A stretch of DNA of 64,000 nucleotides from Pseudotabrizicola algicola. GTDB lineage: Bacteria > Pseudomonadota > Alphaproteobacteria > Rhodobacterales > Rhodobacteraceae. A program made the translations under genes and the position numbers. The notes beneath the pieces are model-generated. The model saw only the letters and a program-made list of their open reading frames with translations, was not told where the DNA came from and searched no databases. Shown one piece after another: positions 16,604 to 24,915 of the stretch. Each line of letters opens with the position of its first letter. Positions within the stretch are counted from its first letter, which is position 1. The DNA is taken from the NCBI RefSeq assembly GCF_010915705.1, contig NZ_JAAIKE010000009.1, positions 16,988-80,987 of the forward strand, given 5' to 3'.

Positions 16604-17243
16604 GATCGACGATCTTACCCGTGGCGACCACAATCACCTCCTGCCGGGGGATGAGTGCCTGTTCTTCGGCGACTACACGGCGCGGAAAGGATGGGCGCAC
16701 AGCGCCACCAACCAGTTGATACTGAACTTCAAGATGCCAGTGAACTGGCGGGGGACGAACCGGTGGCCGCACAAGCAGCGTGCGATCCGGACAGTGGCAG
16801 ATCTGTTCTCGGCCCGAATTGGCCCACGGTTCGGGGAACTCACCCTTGTCCCGGTGCCGCCGTCGAAGCTCAAGACTGACCCGGAATACGATGACCGAAT
16901 GATGGACATGCTGAGGGCGCTGAAGCCGCCCGCAGGCATCTCGGCCGATGTCAGAGAGATCGTTACTCAGACCGAACCAATTGGTGCTGCGCATGAAAGT
17001 TCCAGCCGTCCGCCGCCCGAGGCATGGGAAAGCGTGTACGAAATTGATGAGACGTTGACCGGGCAATCGCCAAGTTGGATCGGCATCGTAGATGACCTGC
17101 TTGTGACAGGGTGCCGGTTTCGAGCCATGTCAAACGTCCTGAGCCGACGCTTTCCGAAGGCAAGGATAACTGGACTTTTCATCGCGCGGCGTGTGCCAGA
17201 AGCCATAGATTTCTCAGACTTTTTCGACCAGATTGACGACTGA
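16560..17243 (+). CDS. Phosphoribosyltransferase-fold protein (candidate toxin)
   Basis: The 227-aa protein has a PRTase core: TLVPVPPSKLKTDPEYDDR (ComF-like PVPxS segment) and the PRPP-binding loop IGIVDDLLVTGCRF, followed by RFPKARITGLFIARR. The start at 16560 (ATG) overlaps the DprA-like gene by 44 nt, so the two are translationally coupled. PRTase-fold proteins can act on nucleotides through PRPP chemistry; as the toxin of a ShosTA-like pair it would disturb nucleotide metabolism or DNA replication. The fold is seen; the toxin role is inferred. Confidence 0.68.
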   Translation: MTTSAGSSFPSRFTRIDDLTRGDHNHLLPGDECLFFGDYTARKGWAHSATNQLILNFKMPVNWRGTNRWPHKQRAIRTVADLFSARIGPRFGELTLVPVPPSKLKTDPEYDDRMMDMLRALKPPAGISADVREIVTQTEPIGAAHESSSRPPPEAWESVYEIDETLTGQSPSWIGIVDDLLVTGCRFRAMSNVLSRRFPKARITGLFIARRVPEAIDFSDFFDQIDD

Positions 17244-17360
17244 AGCTCGGCTTTGAAGGCCGATAGAGCTGTGATCTGACATGGCTGACACGCGTACAAT
17301 GCCGTTGTGTCGTAGTTTTCCACGCCAAAACTCCCCTTCTGGACTGGAGCCCTTTCGGTC

Positions 17361-17780
17361 GTGCCCACCCCTCGCGAAACCATCCTCGCCGCGCTGCATG
17401 CGCGGCTCTCGGCGCTGCCCGCCACCGCCCTGCGCGGTGACGCGCTGCCCGAACGAGTCCCTGCCGCAGGCCTTCTGATCCTGCGCGACGGCGAGCCGGG
17501 CGAGCCCGAGGTGACGCTCTCGCCGCTGCGCTACCACTACCAGCACCGGGCCGAGATCGAGGCGGTCGTGCAGGGTGCTGCCCGTGACACCGCCTTCGAC
17601 ACCCTCTGCGCCAGTGTCGGCGCGGCTCTGGCCGCCGACCGCACGCTGGGCGGCCTCTGCGACTGGGTCGAGGCGGAAGCGCCGCGTCCGGTCGATCTGG
17701 CCGTGGAGGGTGCCGCCAGCCTGAAGGCGGGGGTGATCCCGGTCATCCTGCACTATTCCACGGCCGATCCTCTGGCCTGA
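17361..17780 (+). CDS. Tail terminator-like minor tail protein
   Basis: The 139-aa protein begins with TPRETILAALHARLSALP and has a beta-rich middle (LSPLRYHYQHRAEIEAVVQG) and DWVEAEAPRPVDLAVEG. This pattern is common just before the tail tube gene in GTA-like siphophages and fits a tail terminator (gpU-like/DUF3168-like). It starts with GTG at 17361 and resumes the virion operon after the DprA/PRTase insertion. Confidence 0.65.
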   Translation: MPTPRETILAALHARLSALPATALRGDALPERVPAAGLLILRDGEPGEPEVTLSPLRYHYQHRAEIEAVVQGAARDTAFDTLCASVGAALAADRTLGGLCDWVEAEAPRPVDLAVEGAASLKAGVIPVILHYSTADPLA

Positions 17781-17804
17781 CCCCACCCACGATAGGAGAA
17801 CACG

Positions 17805-18743
17805 ATGGCACGAGCCCATGGGGCGCGGGCGCAGATGGCGCTTGCGTTCGAGACCGTCTACGGCACCGCGCCTGCCACGGGCTTTCGCACAGTGCCCTTC
17901 GCGAGCACCACGCTCGGCTCCGAACAGCCGCTGATCGCCTCGGAACTGCTGGGCCAGGGGCGCGATCCCTTGGCCCCGATCAAGGACGCGGTCACCGCCG
18001 ATGGCGATGTGGTGGTGCCGATCGATGTCGAGAACCTTGGGTTGTGGCTGAAAGCGGCTTTCGGCGCGCCGGTCACCTCTGGCACCACGCCCAAGACCCA
18101 TACGTTCCAGTCGGGCAACTGGGCGCTGCCAAGCATGGCCATCGAGACGGCGATGCCCGAGGTGCCGCGCTACGCGATGTACAGCGGCTGTGTTTGCGAT
18201 CAGTTGTCGTGGCAGATGGCGCGGTCAGGGTTGCTGACGGCGACAGCGCGGCTGATTGCGCAGGGCGAGAGCGTCGCGGCGGCTACGGCCGCTGGCACGC
18301 CCACTTCGCTGGCGCTGCAGCGGTTCGGACATTTCAACGGCGCGATCACGCGCAACGGCACGCCGCTCGGCAACGTCATCTCGGCCGAGGTGACCTATTC
18401 CAACGGGCTCGACCGGATCGAGACCATCCGTTCGGACGGCCGCATCGAGGGGGCCGATCCGGGCATGGCCGCCCTGACCGGCCGGGTCGAGGTGCGCTTT
18501 GCCGACACCGCGCTGATCACGCAAGCCATTGATGGCACGCCTTGCGAGCTGGTCTTTGCCTGGAGCCTCGGGGCCGACGCCAGCTTCACCTTCACCGCCC
18601 ATGCCGTCTACCTGCCGCGCCCCCGGATCGAAATCCCGGGCCCGCAGGGCATCCAGGCCACCTTCGACTGGCAGGCGGCCAAGGCCACCAGCCCCGCCCG
18701 GATGTGCACCGCCGTCCTCGTCAACACCGTCGCAACCTATTGA
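17805..18743 (+). CDS. Phage tail tube protein
   Basis: The 312-aa protein has the tail tube pattern: AFETVYGTAPATGFRTVPF, DAVTADGDVVVPIDVENLG, LWLKAAFG, KTHTFQSG, and a C-terminal region with an immunoglobulin-like feel (AHAVYLPRPRIEIPGPQG). It polymerises into the inner tube of the siphovirus tail. A clear ATAGGAGAA precedes the ATG. The tail chaperone and tape measure genes follow in the expected order. Confidence 0.85.
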   Translation: MARAHGARAQMALAFETVYGTAPATGFRTVPFASTTLGSEQPLIASELLGQGRDPLAPIKDAVTADGDVVVPIDVENLGLWLKAAFGAPVTSGTTPKTHTFQSGNWALPSMAIETAMPEVPRYAMYSGCVCDQLSWQMARSGLLTATARLIAQGESVAAATAAGTPTSLALQRFGHFNGAITRNGTPLGNVISAEVTYSNGLDRIETIRSDGRIEGADPGMAALTGRVEVRFADTALITQAIDGTPCELVFAWSLGADASFTFTAHAVYLPRPRIEIPGPQGIQATFDWQAAKATSPARMCTAVLVNTVATY

Positions 18744-18754
18744 GAAGGCCCGCC

Positions 18755-19192
18755 ATGCTGACCCTCGACCTCACCAACGCGTCGCAGTGGTGCGACCTCA
18801 TCCCCGGAGTGCGTGTCCGGCTCCGCCCGCTGACCACAGCACTGATGGTGTCCGCGCGGGGCGATCCGGCGATTGCCGACCTGCCCGAGGGGTCCGCGAC
18901 CGAGGAAGCCGCGCTCGCCATGGCCAAGGCATTGGCGCGGCGCGCGATCCTCGACTGGGAGGGGATTGGCGACGCCAATGGCAATCCCATCGATCCGAGC
19001 CCGGAGGCCGTTGATGCGCTTCTCGACATCTGGCCCGCATTCGAGGCGTTCCAGACTTCTTACGTCGCCAAGGCCCTCCTGCTGGACGCGGAAAAAAACG
19101 CCTCATCGCCCTTGCCGACTGGTCCTTCGGTGGGGGCGAAGGCTACTGCGCGGCCTGCGGAACAACCTGTCCCGACTGCCCCGCACGGCTGA
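18755..19192 (+). CDS. Tail assembly chaperone, zero-frame product (gpG-like)
   Basis: The 145-aa product (MLTLDLTNASQWCDLIPG..., ALARRAILDWEGIGDANGNP) is the gpG-like chaperone that coats the tape measure protein during tail assembly. Codons GAA AAA AAC at 19091-19099 contain a canonical A AAA AAC slippery heptamer, after which the zero frame runs on for only about 31 low-complexity residues. A -1 shift gives the longer gpGT-like product described separately. Position between tail tube and tape measure is exactly as in lambda-like phages. Confidence 0.8.
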   Translation: MLTLDLTNASQWCDLIPGVRVRLRPLTTALMVSARGDPAIADLPEGSATEEAALAMAKALARRAILDWEGIGDANGNPIDPSPEAVDALLDIWPAFEAFQTSYVAKALLLDAEKNASSPLPTGPSVGAKATARPAEQPVPTAPHG

Positions 19193-19419
19193 ACTGGCCG
19201 CTGACGCTCGAAGGCGCGCAGGTCTGGGACCTGGCGCAGCGCCTTGGCGGGCAGATGCGCGTCATCCCTGGTGCTGTGATCGGCTGGGACATGGGGGCCG
19301 CGCTGGCCTTGGGCGCGGCCCTCGGCATCTCCCCACCCGCCATCGCCGAACTGCTGCCCGCCATCGAGGCAGTGATGGTCCGCCGCGTGAACGAACAGAT
19401 CGCGGCGAACCGCGACTGA
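18755..19419 (+). CDS. Tail assembly chaperone, -1 frameshift product (gpGT-like)
   Basis: Slippage of one base back at A AAA AAC (19093-19099) continues translation in the -1 frame as RLIALADWSFGGGEGY, then a CAACGTTCPDC zinc-like cysteine cluster, and ends at TGA 19417-19419 with VNEQIAANRD. Product length is about 221 aa. The zero frame up to the slip and the -1 frame after it are both protein-like. In lambda and relatives a fixed G:GT ratio is needed for tail assembly. The frameshift itself is inferred from the sequence. Confidence 0.72.
19093..19099 (+). promoter_or_regulatory. A AAA AAC programmed -1 frameshift site
   Basis: The heptamer is in the correct phase for slippage (zero-frame codons AAA AAC preceded by A). 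GC-rich sequence follows at once and could form a stimulating structure. Confidence 0.72.
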
Positions 19420-19446
19420 CCCCATTCCACCCGGAGCCCCGATCCC

Positions 19447-21888
19447 ATGGCCGAGAAACGCGTCTCCGTCCGGCTCGCCGCCGTCGGTGGCCGCCAGGTG
19501 CGCGCCGAACTGGAGGGGATCGGTGAGGCCGGTGCTCGTGGCTTTGGCCGTCTGTCCACCGAGATGGAACTGGCCAATACGCGCCTCTCCAGCTTCGCGC
19601 GCCGCGCCGGGATCGCGCTGGCGGCATTGACCGCCGCCGCAGCCGCTGCGGGCGTGGCGATGGTCCGCTCGGGGCTCGACGTCATCGGCGCGCAGGCGGA
19701 CATGGCGGCCTCGCTCCGGACCACCGTCGAAAGCCTGCAGGTGCTGACATGGGCTGGCGAATTGGCCGGTGTTTCCATGGGCGAGATCGAACAGGCAACC
19801 AAGAAGCTGACCACGCGGTTGTCGGAAGCCGCCGCTGGTTCCGGATCGGCGGTTGGCGCCTTGCAACGGCTGAACCTGACGGCCGCCGAGTTGCAGGCGC
19901 TGCCGCTCGACCAGCGCATCGTTGCCATTCAGGACGCCTTGGCCCGCTATGTGCCCGAGGCCGAGCGGGCGGCCGTTGCCTCCGACCTCTTCGGCGACCG
20001 GGCGGCACTCGCCTTCCTGCGGATCGACAGCGCCACCCTGCGCGACGCCGCGCGCGATGTGCAGGACTTTGGGGTGGCCGTAAGCGCGGCCGACGCGGCA
20101 CAGATCGAACGCACAGGAGATGCCATTGCCAAGCTGAGCCTGATCTGGCTGGGCCTGACCAACCGACTGACCGCCGCCGTCGCCCCGGCGCTGGAAACCG
20201 TGGCGAATGCGCTGGCGGATATGGCGCGCGGCACCGGGCCCATCGGCGGCGCGATCACGGCGGTCTTCGACAACCTCGCACGGCTTGCCACCTATGCCGC
20301 GACATTCGCTGCCTTCATGGCGGGTCGTTGGGTGGCCGGGCTGGCCGTTGCCGCTTTGTCGGTGCGCGGCCTCGCCACCGCGCTGGTGTTCCTGCGCGGC
20401 GCGCTGATCCGCACCGGCATCGGCGCGCCGATCGTCGGCGCGGGCGAGTTGGTCTACCAGTTCTCACAGCTCGTGGACCGGGTCGGCGGCGTGGGTGAAG
20501 CGTTCCGCCTGCTGGGCGATCTTGTATCGGAGGTCTGGTCTCGGATCGGCCTGTCGCTCGACGCGATATTCGCGCGTATGGCGGCCGGGTGGGAGGGCCT
20601 GAAGGCGGCCGGTCTCTCGGCCCTTGAAGGCACCATCGCGGGCGTGGTCAGCTTCGGCGACCGGACGGCGGCGATCTTCCAGGGGGCCTATGACGTGGCG
20701 GTCGCCATCTGGGGAAGTCTGCCGGGCGCTATCGGCGATTTCGCCTTCCAGGCCGCGAACGGGCTTATCTCCGGCGTCGAGGCGATGCTGAACGGCGTCG
20801 TCACCCGCATCAACAGCTTCATCGAGACCCTGAACGCGGCCCTCGCGCTGCTGCCCGAATGGGCAACCGGCGAAGGGGGCGTGCGGATCGGCGTTCTCGA
20901 TCCGGTGGAACTCGGCCGCATCGGCAATCCGTTCGAGGGTGCGGCAACGGCTGCAGGGGCTGCGGCGGCGGATGCCTTCTCGGCGGCACTATCCCGGGCC
21001 TACCTCGAGCCGCCCGACCTCGGGCTTGGCGCGATGGCAGACGATGCGCGTGGCCGGGCTGACGGTTACCGCGAAGCAGCAGGCATGCTGGCCGATGCCG
21101 CAGGCCGTCCGCTGGCCAGTTGGCAGGCGCTGAAGGATGCCGTCACCGGCACGGGCACCGAGGCCGAGACCGCACTCGCCGATGCAGCCGCTTCTGCAGA
21201 TGCCGTCACGGCCGGGCTGAACGACACCGCCACCGCCGCCGACGGCGCTAGCGGGGCCGCGCGTGACGCGGGGGCGGCTGCGGCCGAGGGCGCGGACGCG
21301 GCGCTCTCCGGCTGGCGAGCCGTCACCGCCGCGCTGGCCGACTACGGCGCCAAGGCGCGCGACATCGGCGGGGATATCGGCAGCGCGCTGGTGGGCGCGT
21401 TTCAGAGCGCTGAGAACGCCATCGGCGACTTCGTGAAAACCGGCAAACTCGACTTCCGCGATCTGGTCACGTCGATGATCGCCGACCTTGCCAAGCTCGC
21501 CGCCCGGCGCTTCATCCTGGGCCCGATTGCGAACGCCCTCTCTGGCGCGCTGGGCGGCGCGGGTGGGATTTTCGCGAACATCCTGCATGCGGGCGGAACG
21601 GTCGGCGCCCCAGGTCCCGGCCGAATGGTCCCGGCCATGGCCTTCGCGGGCGCGCCGCGCATGCACAACGGAGGCTGGGCTGGTCTTCGGCCGGATGAGG
21701 TGCCCGCGATCCTGCAGCGCGGGGAGCGGGTGCTCTCTCGGCGCGAGGCGGCTGGCTACGGCCAGGCGGGTGGTTCGACCGTCAACGTCACGATCAACGC
21801 CCGCGACGCCGAGAGCTTCCGCCAGTCGCGCACGCAGGTGGCGAGCGACATCGCCCGTGCCGTGTCACTGGGCCGGAGGGGGATGTGA
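19447..21888 (+). CDS. Tail tape measure protein
   Basis: The 813-aa protein fixes tail length. It has an N-terminal tail-core segment (VSVRLAAVGGRQVRAELEGI), a hydrophobic alanine-rich stretch (about 55-70), LQVLTWAGELAGVSMGEIE, several membrane-like helices in the middle, a long Ala/Asp-rich coiled region (about 570-640), and a C-terminal part with DFRDLVTSMIADLAKLAARRF typical of lambda gpH/GTA tape measure proteins. It follows the chaperone by 27 nt. It may also help DNA cross the inner membrane. Confidence 0.88.
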   Translation: MAEKRVSVRLAAVGGRQVRAELEGIGEAGARGFGRLSTEMELANTRLSSFARRAGIALAALTAAAAAAGVAMVRSGLDVIGAQADMAASLRTTVESLQVLTWAGELAGVSMGEIEQATKKLTTRLSEAAAGSGSAVGALQRLNLTAAELQALPLDQRIVAIQDALARYVPEAERAAVASDLFGDRAALAFLRIDSATLRDAARDVQDFGVAVSAADAAQIERTGDAIAKLSLIWLGLTNRLTAAVAPALETVANALADMARGTGPIGGAITAVFDNLARLATYAATFAAFMAGRWVAGLAVAALSVRGLATALVFLRGALIRTGIGAPIVGAGELVYQFSQLVDRVGGVGEAFRLLGDLVSEVWSRIGLSLDAIFARMAAGWEGLKAAGLSALEGTIAGVVSFGDRTAAIFQGAYDVAVAIWGSLPGAIGDFAFQAANGLISGVEAMLNGVVTRINSFIETLNAALALLPEWATGEGGVRIGVLDPVELGRIGNPFEGAATAAGAAAADAFSAALSRAYLEPPDLGLGAMADDARGRADGYREAAGMLADAAGRPLASWQALKDAVTGTGTEAETALADAAASADAVTAGLNDTATAADGASGAARDAGAAAAEGADAALSGWRAVTAALADYGAKARDIGGDIGSALVGAFQSAENAIGDFVKTGKLDFRDLVTSMIADLAKLAARRFILGPIANALSGALGGAGGIFANILHAGGTVGAPGPGRMVPAMAFAGAPRMHNGGWAGLRPDEVPAILQRGERVLSRREAAGYGQAGGSTVNVTINARDAESFRQSRTQVASDIARAVSLGRRGM

Positions 21889-21949
21889 GTGCGACCCCGC
21901 AAGTGGGAGTCGGTTGCGGGGACCAGAGCACGAACCAAGGAGAGTTCTG

Positions 21950-22576
21950 ATGGCGTTTCACGAGGTCCGGTTTCCGGACAACATCAGCCGCGGGGCGCGC
22001 GGTGGCCCCGAGCGGCGCACACAGATCGTCGAACTGGCCTCGGGCGCTGAGGAGCGCAACGCCAGCTGGGCCAACAGCCGCCGCCGCTACGACGTTGCCT
22101 ACGGCATCCGCCGCGCTGACGATCTGGCGGCGGTCGTGGCGTTCTTCGAGGCGAGGAACGGCCGCCTTCACGGTTTCCGCTTCAAGGACTGGGCAGACTT
22201 CAAGTCCTGCCTGCCGTCGCAGCCGGTCGCGCCGGCCGACCAGTCTATCGGCACCGGCAATGGGTCGGCTACCCAGTTCCAACTGGCCAAGCGCTACACC
22301 TCCGGCGCGCAGTCCTGGACCCGAACCATCACCAAACCCGTCGCCGGGACCGTTAGCATCGCCTTGAATGGGGTCCCCCAAGCCTCCGGCTGGTCGGTTT
22401 CCACCGCGACAGGCTTGGTGACCTTCACCACCGCTCCGGCCGCAGGCGTCGTCATCACCGCGGGTTTCGACTTCGACGTCCCCGTCCGCTTCGACACCGA
22501 CGCCCTCGACGTCACCCTCGACCTCGAACGCCTCGGGTCGATCACCTCGATCCCGCTCCTGGAGATCCGCACATGA
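21950..22576 (+). CDS. DUF2460 distal tail protein (GTA g12-like)
   Basis: The 208-aa protein starts MAFHEVRFPDNISRGARGGP, the diagnostic opening of DUF2460/TIGR02217 proteins, with RRRYDVAYGIRRADDLAAV and FKDWADFKS following. In gene transfer agents the homologue (g12) forms the distal tail ring. CCAAGGAGAG precedes the ATG. Its stop overlaps the holin-like gene start (ATGA), linking the tail and lysis genes. Confidence 0.85.
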   Translation: MAFHEVRFPDNISRGARGGPERRTQIVELASGAEERNASWANSRRRYDVAYGIRRADDLAAVVAFFEARNGRLHGFRFKDWADFKSCLPSQPVAPADQSIGTGNGSATQFQLAKRYTSGAQSWTRTITKPVAGTVSIALNGVPQASGWSVSTATGLVTFTTAPAAGVVITAGFDFDVPVRFDTDALDVTLDLERLGSITSIPLLEIRT

Positions 22577-22923
22577 ACGACGAGACCGGGTTTCTGGCGG
22601 CGGTGCTGCGCGAGCTTGCAGCCTCGACGGCGGTGATCCTCGCCGCCTGGGGCGCGCTTGGCGGGGCCACCAATGCGCTGACCACCCGGATGCGGCTGCG
22701 CGACGCGCTCCGGCACATCCTGCTCGGAGGCCTGATCGCGGCAGGAATGGGAAGCCTCTCGATGGCGCTCGTCACCGCATGGCTCGCCCTGCCGCCGCAG
22801 GCGATCCCCGCGGGTGGCGCTGCAGGCTCGGCCGCCTATCTCGTGGGCGTCTTCGGCCCCGCCTTCATCGAACTCGTCCTCGCCCGGCTGCGCGGCGCGC
22901 AGGGAGGGGCGGACGATGAATGA
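22573..22923 (+). CDS. Holin-like membrane protein
   Basis: The 116-aa protein has about three hydrophobic segments: around residues 10-35 (LRELAASTAVILAAWGALGG), 50-75 (LLGGLIAAGMGSLSMALVT) and 80-105 (GGAAGSAAYLVGVFGPAFI), with a charged C-terminus. Position directly before a second small membrane protein and a lysozyme gene makes a holin role likely. It would form the inner-membrane lesion that lets lysozyme out. Confidence 0.65.
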   Translation: MNDETGFLAAVLRELAASTAVILAAWGALGGATNALTTRMRLRDALRHILLGGLIAAGMGSLSMALVTAWLALPPQAIPAGGAAGSAAYLVGVFGPAFIELVLARLRGAQGGADDE

Positions 22924-23047
22924 CCTTCTCCGCATCGCGCGCGCCCTTCGTTGCGACCCGGGCGATCCCGGTCAGGCCTTCCGCCACCGCCTGGGCGTAG
23001 GCATCGCCGTCGCCGCCCTGATCCTCCTCCTCTCCCTCCTCAGGTAA
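22916..23047 (+). CDS. Small single-span membrane protein of the lysis cassette, 43 aa
   Basis: The start overlaps the end of the holin-like gene by 8 nt. It has a basic N-terminus (MNDLLRIARALRCDPGD) and one hydrophobic helix at the C-terminus (VGIAVAALILLLSLLR). It may be a second holin, an antiholin or a pinholin-type factor; the lysozyme gene starts 4 nt after its stop. Coding status rests on coupling and composition. Confidence 0.55.
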   Translation: MNDLLRIARALRCDPGDPGQAFRHRLGVGIAVAALILLLSLLR

Positions 23048-23051
23048 TCCC

Positions 23052-23711
23052 ATGCACATGACCGATCGGGGCCTCCTGGCCCTCGTCCGGCACGAAGGAG
23101 TCGTGCCCGGACCCTATCTCGACGTGAAGACCGTCTGGACCTTCGGCATCGGCCATACAGCCGCCGCGGGGCCGCCCGATCCGGCGAAGATGCCCCGCGG
23201 GATTTCCGCCGACCTCGACGCCGGGATCCGCGAGGCCTTCAGGGTCTTCCGCGCAGACCTTGCCGCCTACGAGGCCGAGGTGCGACGGGCCGTGAAGGTG
23301 CCGCTGGAACCACATGAGTTCGATGCGCTGGTCTCCTTCCACTACAACACTGGCGCGATCTCCAGAGCCACGCTGACGAAAGCGCTCAACGTCGGCAATC
23401 GCGTTGCAGCCGCCGACGCGTTTCTGAACTGGCGGCGACCGGCGGTGATCATCCCGCGCCGCGAGGCCGAGCGCGACCTGTTCCGCCACGGCCGCTATCC
23501 CGGCGGGACTATCCCGGTCTGGGCCGTGGACCGCGGGGGTCGCGTCGATTTCTCTCGGCCCGTTCGCCGCCTGACCGAGGCGGAAGCGCTCGCGCTCCTG
23601 CGCCTGCCGTTCGTGCCGCAGCCGTCTGTCCCGCAGCCTGCGTCCGACGCGCCTGCCGGTTGGCTCGCCCGGCTGGTCGGTCTTTTCACCACACTGATCC
23701 GGAGGGTCTGA
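23052..23711 (+). CDS. Phage lysozyme, GH24 family
   Basis: The 219-aa endolysin has GH24 (T4-type) motifs: LVRHEGVVPGPYLDVKTVWT with catalytic Glu in HEG, GIGHT a few residues on, and a DALVSFHYNTGAI segment. It hydrolyses the MurNAc-GlcNAc bond of peptidoglycan. No signal peptide is visible, so release should need the upstream holin. The C-terminal tail (GWLARLVGLFTTLIRRV) is hydrophobic and basic and may bind membrane. Confidence 0.9.
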   Translation: MHMTDRGLLALVRHEGVVPGPYLDVKTVWTFGIGHTAAAGPPDPAKMPRGISADLDAGIREAFRVFRADLAAYEAEVRRAVKVPLEPHEFDALVSFHYNTGAISRATLTKALNVGNRVAAADAFLNWRRPAVIIPRREAERDLFRHGRYPGGTIPVWAVDRGGRVDFSRPVRRLTEAEALALLRLPFVPQPSVPQPASDAPAGWLARLVGLFTTLIRRV

Positions 23712-23715
23712 TCCC

Positions 23716-23946
23716 ATGCGCTACATCCGTCCGACCTCGCTCACCTGGTGGGCGGGGCTGCTCGCCTTCGCGACCGGCGCCGCCTCCCTCGCGCTGCCCG
23801 CCACCGGTCCGCTCGCCGATCTTGCCCGGCTGATCACACTCCTGTCTGGTTCAGGCGACGCATCGCCTGCTGCGCTGATCGCTCTCGGCCTCGGCCTCAT
23901 CGGCCTGCGCGACCGCATCGAACGCGGGTTCCGCGGCGATGATTGA
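23716..23946 (+). CDS. Small membrane protein, 76 aa
   Basis: The protein has two hydrophobic segments (about 10-30 and 50-66: SPAALIALGLGLIGLR) and a polar tail ending GFRGDD. It follows the lysozyme gene by 4 nt. Possible roles are holin partner or spanin substitute, but there is no motif to decide. It overlaps the next very small gene by 8 nt. Confidence 0.6.
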   Translation: MRYIRPTSLTWWAGLLAFATGAASLALPATGPLADLARLITLLSGSGDASPAALIALGLGLIGLRDRIERGFRGDD

Positions 23947-24034
23947 GTTCCTCGCGGGCATGGTCGTGGGCGGTGCCATCGGCATGTTTGTCGTCGTCCT
24001 TTGTGTGGCTGCAGCGCGGGGAGACCGGCCATGA
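23939..24034 (+). CDS. Very small membrane protein, 31 aa (DUF3789-like)
   Basis: The frame MIEFLAGMVVGGAIGMF, then a Val-rich stretch and RGDRP, is one hydrophobic helix with a short basic tail. Both ends overlap neighbours: ATG inside the end of the 76-aa gene, TGA overlapping the ATG of the DUF2163 gene. It resembles the short DUF3789 proteins I recall from phages. Coding status rests on this coupling. Confidence 0.5.
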   Translation: MIEFLAGMVVGGAIGMFVVVLCVAAARGDRP

Positions 24035-24915
24035 AGTCCCTCCCGCCCGCGCTGCAGGCGCATCTCGACGAGGGCACGACGACGCTCGCCTGGTGCTGGC
24101 GCATCACCCGGACAGATGGGGTGAGCTTCGGCTTCACGGACCACGACCGGACACTGTCGTTCGACGGCACCGAGTTCGAACCGGAAAGCGGGCTGACGGC
24201 GTCCGAGGTCCGATCCGGCTCTGACCTTTCCGTCGACGCGCAGGATGCGCAAGGCGTGCTCTCTTCTGACCGGATCACCGAGACCGACATTCTCGACGGC
24301 CGGTGGGACAATGCAGCAGTCGAGGTCTGGCGGGTGAACTGGGCCAGCCCGGCGCAGCGCGTGCTTCTGCGGCGCGGGGCCATCGGCCAGATCCGGCGCG
24401 GGCGGCTGGCCTTCGTGGCGGAGGTGCGGTCGCTGGCGCACGTCCTTGGCCAGACGGTTGGGCGGACGTTTCAGGCGAGTTGCGACGCCACGTTGGGCGA
24501 TCAGCGCTGCGGCGTAAACCTCGAGGCCGCGGCCTTCAAGGGGACCGGCGCCGTGATCGATGTGCTGCGCGACCAGGCCTTCACGGCTTCCGGCCTCGGT
24601 GCCTTCGCAACGGGCTGGTTCGCGTTTGGCCTTGTCGAATGGTCGACCGGCGCCAATGCCGGGCGGCGGGTCGAGGTGCTGTCGCATGACCTCGTCGACG
24701 GGATGGCAATCCTGACCCTGCTGGAAGCACCGGTGCGCCCGATCATGGCGACAGACGCATTCATCGTCCGCGCCGGTTGCGACAAGCGGATCGCGACCTG
24801 CGGGTCGAAGTTCGCCAATGTCGCGAACTTCCGGGGCTTCCCGCACATCCCGGGCCAGGACGCGGTCCTGCGCTACGCCACCAAGGACGGCGGCCATGAC
24901 GGAGCTGTGCTGTGA
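24031..24915 (+). CDS. DUF2163 distal tail protein (GTA g13-like)
   Basis: The 294-aa protein has the DUF2163/TIGR02218 pattern: LDEGTTTLAWCWRITRTDG, GFTDHDRTLSFDG, EPESGLTASEVR, ASCDATLGDQRCGVNLEA and CDKRIATCGSKFANVANFRG near the end, with conserved cysteines. In gene transfer agents the homologue (g13) forms the hub with an iron-sulfur-binding segment. The ATG at 24031 overlaps the previous tiny gene; its stop overlaps the NlpC/P60 gene. Confidence 0.87.
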   Translation: MKSLPPALQAHLDEGTTTLAWCWRITRTDGVSFGFTDHDRTLSFDGTEFEPESGLTASEVRSGSDLSVDAQDAQGVLSSDRITETDILDGRWDNAAVEVWRVNWASPAQRVLLRRGAIGQIRRGRLAFVAEVRSLAHVLGQTVGRTFQASCDATLGDQRCGVNLEAAAFKGTGAVIDVLRDQAFTASGLGAFATGWFAFGLVEWSTGANAGRRVEVLSHDLVDGMAILTLLEAPVRPIMATDAFIVRAGCDKRIATCGSKFANVANFRGFPHIPGQDAVLRYATKDGGHDGAVL

